NCBI RefSeq assembly: GCF_019977315.1 | Contig: NZ_AP024652.1 | Coordinates: 3,596,001-3,660,000, forward strand | Origin: Arthrobacter sp. StoSoilB22 | GTDB taxonomy: Bacteria; Actinomycetota; Actinomycetes; Actinomycetales; Micrococcaceae | Reading direction: 5' to 3' | DNA: 64,000 bases | In this document: in pieces, positions 34,859 through 43,106 of the stretch | Layout: each line of letters starts with the position of its first letter | How positions within the stretch are numbered: the first letter of the stretch is position 1 | Position numbers and translations under genes: made by a program | Notes under the pieces: model-generated | The model's input: only the letters and a program-made list of their open reading frames with translations | What the model was told of the DNA's origin: nothing | Databases searched by the model: none

Positions 34859-37582
34859 CTACTTTTTGGCTGTTGCCCTCTTGGCCGGCGCCTTGCGGGT
34901 GGTGGTCCGCTTGACCGGTCCCTTGGCACGCTTTTCCGCCAACAGCTCAACGGCTTGTTCCCGAGTCAACTCCTCAAGTGAGGTTGAGCGCGGGACGGTG
35001 ATGTTGGTGACGCCGTCAGTGATGTAAGGGCCGAAACGGCCTTCCTTCACCACAATGTTCTTCTCGGACACGGGGTCCGGACCAAACTCAGCCAGCGGCG
35101 GGACGGCCGCGCGGGCGCCACGCTGCTTGGGCTGCGAGTAGATCTCCAGGGCCTGTTCCAGGGTGATCGTGAAGATCTCCTCTTCCGAACCTATGGAGCG
35201 GGAGTCCGTGCCCTTCTTCAGGTACGGACCGAATCTGCCATTCTGCACCGTGATGGGGTTGCCGTCCGCGTCCTCACCGAGGACCCGGGGCAGGCTCATC
35301 AGGGCAAGCGCTTCATCCAAGGTGACCGTATCCACGGTCATGGACTTGAACAGGGAACCCGTACGCGGCTTGGCTTTCACCGGCTTCTTGGGAGGCTTGG
35401 GCTTGCCGTTCTTGTAATACTCCACCGGTTGGTTGGCTAGTTGTTCCTCGGTCATCTCTGGGATGATCTCAGTGACGTACGCGCCATAGCGGCCGTTCTT
35501 GGCAACGATGGTGTGGCCGGTGTGCGGGTCCGTTCCCAGAACCCGTTCCTCGGGGGCCGCCGTCTCCATGAGCTCTTTGGCTTTGTCGGCCGTGAGTTCG
35601 TCCGGAGCGAGTTCTTCGGGGACGTTGGCCCGCGCGGACTCAACCACTTCGCCGGTCTTCGCATCAAGGGTGGGGATGGAGCTTTCCAAGTACGGGCCGA
35701 ATTTGCCCACACGCAGCGTGATGCCCTCGGCGATCGGCACGGAATTGATCTCGCGCGCATCGATTTCGCCAAGGTTGTTGACGATGCTCAGCAGGCCGGG
35801 GTCTGCATCTTCACCGTAGTAGAAGTGCTTGAGCCAGGCAGCGCCCACAGCCTGGCCGTTGGCGATCTTATCCAGATCCCCTTCCATGTCTGCGGTGAAC
35901 TCGTAGTCCACATAATCCGTGAAGTGCTGTTCCAGCAAGCGGATCACAGAGAACGCGATCCAGCTGGGAACCAAAGCGGAGCCCTGCTTACGGACGTAGC
36001 CACGGTCCTGGATGGTGGAAATGGTGGACGCGTAGGTGGACGGGCGGCCGATGCCACGCTTTTCCAACTCAGCGGTCAGCGATGCTTCCGTGTAACGCGG
36101 AGGCGGGGACGTTTCGTGGCCGACAGCCACGATCTCCGAAGCCGTAAGGGAATCATCCTTGGAAACGTTCGGCAGGCGACGGGCTTCGTCGGAATCATCG
36201 TCCCCGCGGCTTTCGTCCTTGCCCTCTTCATAGGCTGCAAGGAAGCCCGGGAAGGTGATGACCGTACCGGAAGCCGAGAATTCGGCGTCGCGGCCGTCAG
36301 CGGCCACTGCGCCGAGGCGGATGGTGGCAGTGGAACCCTTGGCATCAGCCATCTGGGAGGCCACGGTGCGCTTCCAGATGAGCTCGTACAGGCGGAACTC
36401 GTCACCGCTCAGCTGCTTGGCAACCTGCGCCGGCGTACGGAACGAGTCACCCGCGGGACGAATGGCCTCGTGAGCTTCCTGGGCGTTGGCAGCCTTGTTC
36501 GCGTAAACGCGGGGGCTCTGGGGAACGTACTCGGGACCATACAGCTCGGAAGCCTGGCGGCGGGCTGCGGTGAGTGCTTCATCGCTCAAGGCGGATGAGT
36601 CCGTACGCATATAGGTGATGTAGCCGTTTTCATACAGGCGCTGGGCAACCTGCATGGTGCTCTTGGAGGAGAAGCGGAGCTTACGGCCGGCTTCCTGCTG
36701 CAGGGTGGAGGTGGTGAACGGCGCGGCAGGGCGGCGGGTGTAGGGCTTGGTATCTACGGAGCGGACACGGAAATCAGCGTTTTCCAGTCCGGCAGCCAAC
36801 GAGGTGGCAAGTTCCTGGTTGAGGTGCACCACGTTGGAGGACGTCAGCTGCCCGTTGTCATTGAAGTCCCGGCCGCTGGCTACCTTGGAACCATCCACGG
36901 CGGCAAGCTTTGCCTTGAACGAACCCGAGTCCGAACCGAACTGGCCCGTGAGATCCCAGTAGGACGCTGCGCGGAAGGCCATGCGTTCACGTTCGCGGTC
37001 CACCACCATGCGGGTCACCACGGACTGCACACGGCCAGCCGAGAGCCCGCGGGCCACCTTGCGCCACAACACGGGGGAGATCTCGTAGCCGTAGAGGCGG
37101 TCAAGAATACGACGCGTCTCCTGGGCATCCACCAAAGCGGTGTCGACGTCACGGAGGTTGTCCATGGCTCGGTGGATGGCTTCCTTGGTGATTTCACCGA
37201 ACGTCATGCGATAGACGGGAACCTTGGGCTTGAGGACCTCCAGGAGGTGCCACGCGATGGCTTCGCCTTCGCGGTCCCCATCGGTTGCGAGGTAGAGCGC
37301 GTCAGCGTCTTTCAGCTGGGCCTTGAGCTCGGCAACCTTTTTCTTCTTGTCCGGGGAGACAACGTAGTACGGCTTGAAGTCGTTTTCGACGTCTACTGCG
37401 AACTTGCCCAGCGAGGTCTTCTTCAGTTCGGCAGGGAGGTCAGATGGCTGCGGGAGGTCCCGGATATGGCCGATCGAAGCCTCGACGATGAAGCCCTCGC
37501 CAAGATACTTGGCGATGGTCTTGCTCTTGGCGGGAGACTCCACGATCACGAGTTTCTTGCCGGTTTTTGCCTTGCTGGGCAC
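34859..37582 (-). CDS. topA: DNA topoisomerase I
   Basis: A 907-residue type IA topoisomerase that relaxes negative supercoils. TOPRIM is at the N-terminus (LVIVESPAKSKTIAKYLG with the catalytic Glu, and ATDGDREGEAIAWHL with the DxD). The active-site Tyr is in ITYMRTDS (about Y324). The C-terminal third has repeated TOPRIM_C-type GRFGPYI motifs (five or so) and a Lys/Arg-rich tail, the actinobacterial form without Cys4 zinc fingers. The start is GTG 37582 with GGAG five bases upstream. It appears monocistronic. Confidence 0.97.
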   Translation of the reverse strand: MPSKAKTGKKLVIVESPAKSKTIAKYLGEGFIVEASIGHIRDLPQPSDLPAELKKTSLGKFAVDVENDFKPYYVVSPDKKKKVAELKAQLKDADALYLATDGDREGEAIAWHLLEVLKPKVPVYRMTFGEITKEAIHRAMDNLRDVDTALVDAQETRRILDRLYGYEISPVLWRKVARGLSAGRVQSVVTRMVVDRERERMAFRAASYWDLTGQFGSDSGSFKAKLAAVDGSKVASGRDFNDNGQLTSSNVVHLNQELATSLAAGLENADFRVRSVDTKPYTRRPAAPFTTSTLQQEAGRKLRFSSKSTMQVAQRLYENGYITYMRTDSSALSDEALTAARRQASELYGPEYVPQSPRVYANKAANAQEAHEAIRPAGDSFRTPAQVAKQLSGDEFRLYELIWKRTVASQMADAKGSTATIRLGAVAADGRDAEFSASGTVITFPGFLAAYEEGKDESRGDDDSDEARRLPNVSKDDSLTASEIVAVGHETSPPPRYTEASLTAELEKRGIGRPSTYASTISTIQDRGYVRKQGSALVPSWIAFSVIRLLEQHFTDYVDYEFTADMEGDLDKIANGQAVGAAWLKHFYYGEDADPGLLSIVNNLGEIDAREINSVPIAEGITLRVGKFGPYLESSIPTLDAKTGEVVESARANVPEELAPDELTADKAKELMETAAPEERVLGTDPHTGHTIVAKNGRYGAYVTEIIPEMTEEQLANQPVEYYKNGKPKPPKKPVKAKPRTGSLFKSMTVDTVTLDEALALMSLPRVLGEDADGNPITVQNGRFGPYLKKGTDSRSIGSEEEIFTITLEQALEIYSQPKQRGARAAVPPLAEFGPDPVSEKNIVVKEGRFGPYITDGVTNITVPRSTSLEELTREQAVELLAEKRAKGPVKRTTTRKAPAKRATAKK

Positions 37583-37705
37583 GGTGCTCCTACAGAAAAA
37601 ATGTGTAATTGGGCTGGTGCCCATATTGGCCTAGTTCACCATAGTTTGCAGAATCCTGCGTTCTGGTGCGGAACAAGGACGGACATTCGATGGTCCGGCG
37701 GGCTG

Positions 37706-38413
37706 TTACTGACCGGGCGCTAAGCGGTCGTCCGGGATCATTGACCACAAGGTTGCCACACGTTCGGCACCTTCGGGTATCTGAGTGGGATCCTCAAGTT
37801 CGTACTCCCGCAGAACCGCGCGGATTCTGTCCAAAAGTTCCCTGCGCTGCGGGTTGGTCAGATACAACAAGTTGCTGGAGAGAACAACCGCTGCCGGTTC
37901 TTCCCCGGTTTCCCCCCGCTGCCGGCGTTCGCCGCGGGCCCTGGCGAATGCAGAAGCCCTGCGTCGGAAGGCATCCAGCTCAAGGTCCACGACGGCTATC
38001 TCAGGACTGGCGACGCTGCCTCCGGAGATGGTGAAGTCTGTTCCCGCTGCCTTCCAGCGGCGTTCCCTGGCGTCGCCCGCATTTTCCGCCGGAGCCACGA
38101 TGCCCCACTTTTGGAGAGCCCTGAGGTGGTAGCTCATTGCACTGGGCGTCAGGCCTGTCCTGGCAGCGAGTTCGGTGGCTGTGTGGCTGACCTGTGTGGC
38201 GTACAGCTCAGAGATGACCTCCAGCCGGGCGGCATGCGCCAAAGCACGGATGGCCTTGGGATCGGTGATCACAACCGTCTTCTCGGCACGTTTCCGTCGA
38301 GGAACGTCTCCTGACGCTTGGGATGTTTCGTTGTTCACAGTCACTTCATCAGTGTAGTCAGGGTCACTTCCCGGAGGTCCGGCACTTGATGAGCGCGCCG
38401 TAGTCCGGATCAT
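37706..38413 (-). CDS. Winged-HTH regulator (ArsR-like)
   Basis: A 235-residue protein. Residues 50-120 carry a winged HTH (AIRALAHAARLEVISELYA, then TGLTPSAMSYHLRALQKWGIV). The rest is helical and rich in Arg and Glu, with no recognised sensor domain. The ATG overlaps the upstream methyltransferase stop (ATGA), though a GTG 23 codons later would begin closer to conserved sequence. It is the last gene of that pair. The target is unknown. Confidence 0.72.
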   Translation of the reverse strand: MIRTTARSSSAGPPGSDPDYTDEVTVNNETSQASGDVPRRKRAEKTVVITDPKAIRALAHAARLEVISELYATQVSHTATELAARTGLTPSAMSYHLRALQKWGIVAPAENAGDARERRWKAAGTDFTISGGSVASPEIAVVDLELDAFRRRASAFARARGERRQRGETGEEPAAVVLSSNLLYLTNPQRRELLDRIRAVLREYELEDPTQIPEGAERVATLWSMIPDDRLAPGQ

Positions 38414-40059
38414 TCGCCCACCTGCTCCGGGTCCGGAAGGAGGAATCCGTCCAACACCAGGTTGGTGACGTCGCGGAAGAGTCCTTCGCGGAAAGCCTCT
38501 TCATCGAAGCCCTCGCCCCCGCCCAGGAGCGATACCAAGGCCGAAGTGATCTGCCGGACGGACAATTGGCCGTCGCATGCGGAGACGAAACCGGCGAGTT
38601 CGGTGCTCAGCAGGTTGGTCCGCCGAAGCCCTGCCCCTTGCCGGAGCAGGATGACCCCCGGATGGGCAGCCCCTGGACGTTGGTGCCTTTCCTCCGTGAC
38701 ATCCTCGGCAACCACCAAGTGCGCCAAGGAAACTGAATGTGCAGCAGCCCAGTCAGCCCGTTCCACGGCGGCGCCGAGATGGGGACCGATGGGTTGTTCG
38801 ATCGGGTACGTGATTTCCTCGAAGCGGTTGATGACGGCCCCGAGCGCTTGCGCCGGGCGACGCAACCAGATCATGCCGAATCCGATTCCCTCAACGTCCC
38901 TGGAAGAAAAATCATCCAAATATGCCGCGTACGCGTCCTGGTATTGCCCGTCCTCGCGGTTCTGGGAAGCATCCTGAAGCCACGTCTCCGCGTACTGCTC
39001 AGGGCCAACCTGTTCCCGTTGAATAAACCAGACGTCCAAACCTGAGTTCCTAAGCCATGCCTGGGGCCGGTCCTTCCAGTCCGAACCAGAGGTTATCTCC
39101 CAGTTGCCCAGCATCTGCGCTATGCCGCCGGGCTCCAGGACCTCCGCCAGGGACTGTACAAGGGAAGCCACGATGTCGTCCCCCGGAAGCCCGCCGTCGC
39201 GGTAGGTGAACTGGTCGGAGGAGGATTCACCACCCGTTCGCGGAGTGATGACGAAGGGCGGATTGGACACCACCAGGCCGAACTGTTCCCCTGCCACCGG
39301 TTCCAGAAGCGACCCATGCCGCAGGCTCACCCTGCCCTCCAGGTTTTCGGGGTCCAGCTCCAGTTCCGCAGCGTTCAACAGAAGATTAAAGCGTGTGAAA
39401 GCGAGTGCCCTCTCGGAAATGTCCGTGGCCGTCACATGGTCGCAGTGATGGAGCAAGTGGAACGTTTGGATACCGCAGCCGGTGCCCACGTCCAGCGCTC
39501 GTTTGATGTGCTTCCTGACTGTGGTCTGCACCAGCGTGGTGGAGGCGCGCCCGATCCCCAGGACATGATCATGCCTCAACACTCCCGGCTGTTGGTGGGC
39601 TGCGAGGTCGCTGGCAACCCAGAGTTCCGCGCCGCCACTGCCGTCTGCATTGGCGTCCCAGCCGTAAGGGCGCAGGTCCACTTTGGCCTTGACCACCCCT
39701 GAATCCACTGTGACGAGCCCCAGTTCCGCAAGCCCATGAGTGCGGATGCCGGGGAGAGCGGAATCGATGTCCGCCACAGACTGCGGAACGGCCAACAACC
39801 ACAGGCGAACGACAACTGCCGACGATCGGAGGGCCGGGTCCTGAGAGTCCATGTGCCGCTCGCTGGCCAGCAGAGCAGGGATGAGCTGGTCCCTGCCGAG
39901 TGCTTCAGAGGCGGAGGTCCCCAGAAGTTCAGCCACACCATCCACTGTGTAGGAGAGTGCACGAAGGTCCGCGGCGAGCGCCGACAGCAGTTGGGGTTGG
40001 TCGCTGCGGGGAGCATCGTCAGTGTTGCCGGAGGTAAAGGAGGAAGCTGTGTCAGTCAC
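38410..40059 (-). CDS. Class I SAM methyltransferase (NPPF type) with extra domain
   Basis: A 549-residue protein. An N-terminal 120-residue helical domain precedes the methyltransferase fold: SAM loop ALDVGTGCGIQTFHLL and catalytic VVSNPPFVITPR. The NPPF motif is that of N6-adenine or N5-glutamine methyltransferases, so rRNA, tRNA or a release factor are possible targets. The C-terminal 200 residues are of unassigned type. GTG 40059 is the start; it has no ribosome site but a TACACT -10-like hexamer ends six bases before it, the geometry of a leaderless mRNA. Confidence 0.82.
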   Translation of the reverse strand: MTDTASSFTSGNTDDAPRSDQPQLLSALAADLRALSYTVDGVAELLGTSASEALGRDQLIPALLASERHMDSQDPALRSSAVVVRLWLLAVPQSVADIDSALPGIRTHGLAELGLVTVDSGVVKAKVDLRPYGWDANADGSGGAELWVASDLAAHQQPGVLRHDHVLGIGRASTTLVQTTVRKHIKRALDVGTGCGIQTFHLLHHCDHVTATDISERALAFTRFNLLLNAAELELDPENLEGRVSLRHGSLLEPVAGEQFGLVVSNPPFVITPRTGGESSSDQFTYRDGGLPGDDIVASLVQSLAEVLEPGGIAQMLGNWEITSGSDWKDRPQAWLRNSGLDVWFIQREQVGPEQYAETWLQDASQNREDGQYQDAYAAYLDDFSSRDVEGIGFGMIWLRRPAQALGAVINRFEEITYPIEQPIGPHLGAAVERADWAAAHSVSLAHLVVAEDVTEERHQRPGAAHPGVILLRQGAGLRRTNLLSTELAGFVSACDGQLSVRQITSALVSLLGGGEGFDEEAFREGLFRDVTNLVLDGFLLPDPEQVGE

Positions 40060-40105
40060 CTTGCAAGTGTAGGGGCGGCGTGCGGTGCCCCGGGATGCTG
40101 AACCT

Positions 40106-40143
40106 GTCCTATGTGGACAATCGGGTCCTATGTGGACAATCGG
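40106..40143. repeat. Perfect 19-bp tandem duplication
   Basis: GTCCTATGTGGACAATCGG occurs twice in direct succession (40106-40124, 40125-40143) without a mismatch. It lies in the 150 bases between the divergent methyltransferase and lipoprotein genes. Each unit includes GTGGACAAT, which looks -10-like. Confidence 0.9.
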
Positions 40144-40211
40144 GAACCTGGCCAAGCGGAATGGGCAGGGGTGGACAAAGCTCCCTGCAGGAACCCGGTA
40201 GCGTTGGATTC

Positions 40212-40655
40212 ATGCTCAACTTCTCCTCCACAAGGCGCCGCGCGGGCCTTGTTGCCATCACCACTGCGGCGCTGCTGGGAGTCTGCGGCTGCCAGGCACC
40301 GGTTAATATCGAAGATGCCGACGTTCCTGCCTGGAAGGAAAAGGTCCTCCCCGCGGCGAGTGGCGTAGTGCTGGAGGACTCCGGCAAAATCCTCAACCGT
40401 GACCCCTTGGTCAAGGAATCTCCCAACGTTCCGGCCGGAAGCTACACGCTTACCATGGCGTGTGATGGTGGCGGCAAAGCCTATTTTGCGGTTTCCTCTG
40501 GCGGCACCAAGATCGCAGACGCGGCCGCCGCTTGCAACGGCAGCCTTGACGTGGTGAAGATCAAAATGCCCGTTTCCGGTACTTTGAACATCTCTACAAG
40601 TAGCGTCGATGCCCCGCTGATCTTCGCCTACCACGTGGTCGCTGCTGCTGCCTAG
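40212..40655 (+). CDS. Small secreted lipoprotein, paralogue 1
   Basis: A 147-residue protein of unknown function. The N-terminus has Arg residues, a hydrophobic segment and Cys at GVCGC, a reasonable lipobox. The C-terminal domain is a small beta-rich unit: VPAGSYTLTMACDGGGKAYFAV, AAACNGS, then a strand ending AYHV. Its two Cys could form a disulfide. The following gene encodes the same domain plan. The ATG at 40212 has only a weak ribosome site. Confidence 0.7.
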   Translation: MLNFSSTRRRAGLVAITTAALLGVCGCQAPVNIEDADVPAWKEKVLPAASGVVLEDSGKILNRDPLVKESPNVPAGSYTLTMACDGGGKAYFAVSSGGTKIADAAAACNGSLDVVKIKMPVSGTLNISTSSVDAPLIFAYHVVAAAA

Positions 40656-40720
40656 GACCTGGCCGATGCCCGCCCCCGGCAGGCCTTTGGCTTGCGGCTG
40701 TACGGGCGTAAAGTCAGTCC

Positions 40721-41251
40721 ATGGGCAGCAAGGCAGCTCGCTCGGTGATGCCGCAACGGCCGGTGAGGGCCGCCGTCGTGATCCTTATTGCGCTGAGCAG
40801 CAGTCTGACGGCTTGCGAATACACCTTGGACGAGGATGGCAGGCCGGATGCCAGCCCTACATCCACTGCCGGCAATGTTGTTCTTCCGCCCGACCCCGCG
40901 CTGGAGGATACAGTCACCGGCGAGGCACTGGAAGAGTGGGCCAAAATGGCTTTGCCTGAGTCCCAGGGACAGTCCTTCTACTCAAGCAGCGGCTACCTCA
41001 ACCCCGGCGAGTCCAAGTCTGAGCAGACTGTGCAGCTGCCTGGCGGAACGTACGCGGTGACGCTGGCATGCCGCGGAACACGCCGCGTTACCTTCAGCGT
41101 CGCGTTGGGCGAGGCCAAGCTGGTGGATCTGACCTTGGGGTGCGCCAATGCCCGCGTGAGCGTAGTCCAGTTGGAAAAGGACGCAGTACTCTCCATCACG
41201 GTGGGGTCCAGATCGGACTCCAACTTCGCGTACCGGGTGAGCCGCCTCTGA
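40721..41251 (+). CDS. Small secreted lipoprotein, paralogue 2
   Basis: A 176-residue protein with signal peptide and lipobox SLTACE near residue 32, then a Pro/Asp-rich linker. The C-terminal domain aligns with the previous gene: LPGGTYAVTLACRGTRRVTFSV, LGCANARV and a final FAYRV, with the same two Cys. The pair therefore arose by duplication. It is 65 bases after paralogue 1. Function is unknown; no enzymatic motif is seen. ATG 40748 is an alternative start. Confidence 0.75.
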   Translation: MGSKAARSVMPQRPVRAAVVILIALSSSLTACEYTLDEDGRPDASPTSTAGNVVLPPDPALEDTVTGEALEEWAKMALPESQGQSFYSSSGYLNPGESKSEQTVQLPGGTYAVTLACRGTRRVTFSVALGEAKLVDLTLGCANARVSVVQLEKDAVLSITVGSRSDSNFAYRVSRL

Positions 41252-41259
41252 ACCGGCCG

Positions 41260-42156
41260 TCAGGCGGCTTCGCAGCCTCCGGGGCAGCGGAGTGTTTCCG
41301 GGCTGGAGGCACATTCCGCGCAGTAAAGGGTCAAAGTACGGCAGCTGAGGTTTGAGCAGTTCTCAAACTTGTTGGTGGGAGCCGCACAGCGGACGCATTC
41401 ACCAATGGTTTTGGCTTCCTCGCTGAACTCGACATGCATGCGCTTATCGAAGACGTACAGAGAGCCCTCCCACAGTCCTTGATCCTTGAAGGTCTCGCCG
41501 TAGCGGACAATCCCGCCATCCAGCTGGTACACCTCTTTGAAGCCCCTGTTGACCATCAGGCTGGACAGCACTTCGCAGCGGATACCGCCCGTGCAGTAGG
41601 TGACAACGGGCTTGTCCTTGAGGGAGTCGTACTTGCCCGAATCGAGTTCCTTGATGAAATCGTGGGTGGTGTCCACGTCCGGGACGATTGCGTCCTTGAA
41701 CTTGCCGATTTGGGCTTCGAACGCGTTGCGGCCGTCAAAGAACACCACGTCTTCGCCACTGGACTTCTTGGCATCCACCAATGCGTGCAGTTCCTCCGGT
41801 TGGAGGTGCTTTCCGCCGCCCACCACGCCGTTGGCGTCCACCTTCAGCTCACCGGGCGCACCGAACGACACGATCTCATCGCGCACTTTGACGCTGAGGC
41901 GCGGGAAATCTGCAGCGCCCCCCTCTGACCACTTGAAGTCGATGCCATGAAAGCCCTTGTATTCACGGGTGGTCTTCACATACTGCTTCATGTTGTTGAG
42001 CTCGCCGCCCACCGTGGCGTTGATGCCGTCCTTTGAGATCAGGATCCTGCCGGTGAGACCCAGCTTTTCGCAGAGGGCACGCTGCCACAGACGCACGGCG
42101 TCGGGGTCGGCGATCGGAGTAAAGCCATAGAAGAGCACAATTCGGTTCTGAGCCAC
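41260..42156 (-). CDS. trhO: tRNA uridine(34) hydroxylase, rhodanese family
   Basis: A 298-residue enzyme that, with oxygen, makes 5-hydroxyuridine at position 34 of tRNAs. Residues 1-95 are the N-terminal acylphosphatase-like domain ([15 protein letters not shown]), then a rhodanese domain with catalytic Cys in [11 protein letters not shown], then a C-terminal Cys-rich zinc-type segment (CVRC, CSNLSCR, CAEC, CPGGC). The start is GTG 42156, since sequence before it is unrelated. It has no ribosome site, but TACCCT ends six bases upstream, as for a leaderless message. Confidence 0.93.
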   Translation of the reverse strand: MAQNRIVLFYGFTPIADPDAVRLWQRALCEKLGLTGRILISKDGINATVGGELNNMKQYVKTTREYKGFHGIDFKWSEGGAADFPRLSVKVRDEIVSFGAPGELKVDANGVVGGGKHLQPEELHALVDAKKSSGEDVVFFDGRNAFEAQIGKFKDAIVPDVDTTHDFIKELDSGKYDSLKDKPVVTYCTGGIRCEVLSSLMVNRGFKEVYQLDGGIVRYGETFKDQGLWEGSLYVFDKRMHVEFSEEAKTIGECVRCAAPTNKFENCSNLSCRTLTLYCAECASSPETLRCPGGCEAA

Positions 42157-42329
42157 TATTAAAGGGTACTTGGTGCAGTAAAATCCTCGCCTCCCGTGCC
42201 GGATTCCAAGCAGGGTTCCGGGCAGGTTTGCCTGAGGGACCGTGGTTGGGAAGTCACAATTCCATAAGCAACCATCCCCGGGCTGACGTGGCTCTGTTGC
42301 TTCATGATGCGCTGGCATACTCTCTCTAC

Positions 42330-43022
42330 ATGAGTCCAGACGCCTTGGTTGAAGACATTGCGCACCTCTTGGAAGTCTGGGTAGCCGGCTGGTCCGGCTG
42401 CCGCGGCTATGAACTACGCCAAGAGGGCCGCTTCCCTGCCGCACTTCGCGCCGACAAAACCGGTGACTGGGAGTATTTCGCCCACGATCCGTCAGACGAA
42501 GAATTCGCCGTCCTGGCTGACAAGACGGCAGAAGCTCCAACCCGGGTCCTGACGATCCTCACCAACGATGTCCAACGGTACAAATACCTCGCTGAACAGC
42601 GCGGACTGACGGTGACCTCCGCGTCCCAGACCATGATGATCGTGGACATGGAAACTCAGGATGCCGAGGATCCGTGGCTCCCTGACGACGATCTGGAGCT
42701 GGCTACCTCGGAATCCAACGGTGTCCATTACGCGGTGGTCCATTCCGGCGAGCAGGTGGCTGCCAGCGGCCGGGTGTATGTGGTCAACGGCACGGCCATC
42801 TTCGACAAGATCGTCACCGAACCCGATTTTCAACGCCGCGGCTTGGGCAGTTTCATCATGAAGGCCTTGGCGGCACAAGCCTTCGCGCACGATGTGGAGA
42901 ATGGTCTGCTCCTGGCATCGTTGGACGGCCAAAAGCTCTACTCCCATCTGGGATGGGACGTGGTGTGCCACGTCCTTATGATGTCCAGCGGCACCGAAGG
43001 ATCGGACCTCTCAGGAGCATAG
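42330..43022 (+). CDS. GNAT-family acetyltransferase
   Basis: A 230-residue protein with a C-terminal GNAT fold: [20 protein letters not shown] is the acetyl-CoA loop (QRRGLG), followed by [11 protein letters not shown]. The N-terminal 100 residues are a separate, less conserved domain. The substrate is unknown. ATG 42330 is chosen over an extended start; it lacks a ribosome site, and TACTCT lies six bases before it. Confidence 0.82.
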   Translation: MSPDALVEDIAHLLEVWVAGWSGCRGYELRQEGRFPAALRADKTGDWEYFAHDPSDEEFAVLADKTAEAPTRVLTILTNDVQRYKYLAEQRGLTVTSASQTMMIVDMETQDAEDPWLPDDDLELATSESNGVHYAVVHSGEQVAASGRVYVVNGTAIFDKIVTEPDFQRRGLGSFIMKALAAQAFAHDVENGLLLASLDGQKLYSHLGWDVVCHVLMMSSGTEGSDLSGA

Positions 43023-43049
43023 AGCCTCCCAACCAAAAGCAATGCCCGA

Positions 43050-43074
43050 CGGCGGCGCCCCCAGGGTGCCGCTG
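43050..43074 (+). terminator. GC-rich hairpin after the GNAT gene
   Basis: An 11-bp stem (43050-43060 with 43064-43074, two G-T pairs) closes a CCA loop, 27 bases after the stop. No T tract follows, so its strength is uncertain. Confidence 0.5.
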
Positions 43075-43106
43075 TTGGCGTCCCCGCACAGTGACAGAAT
43101 GATTCG

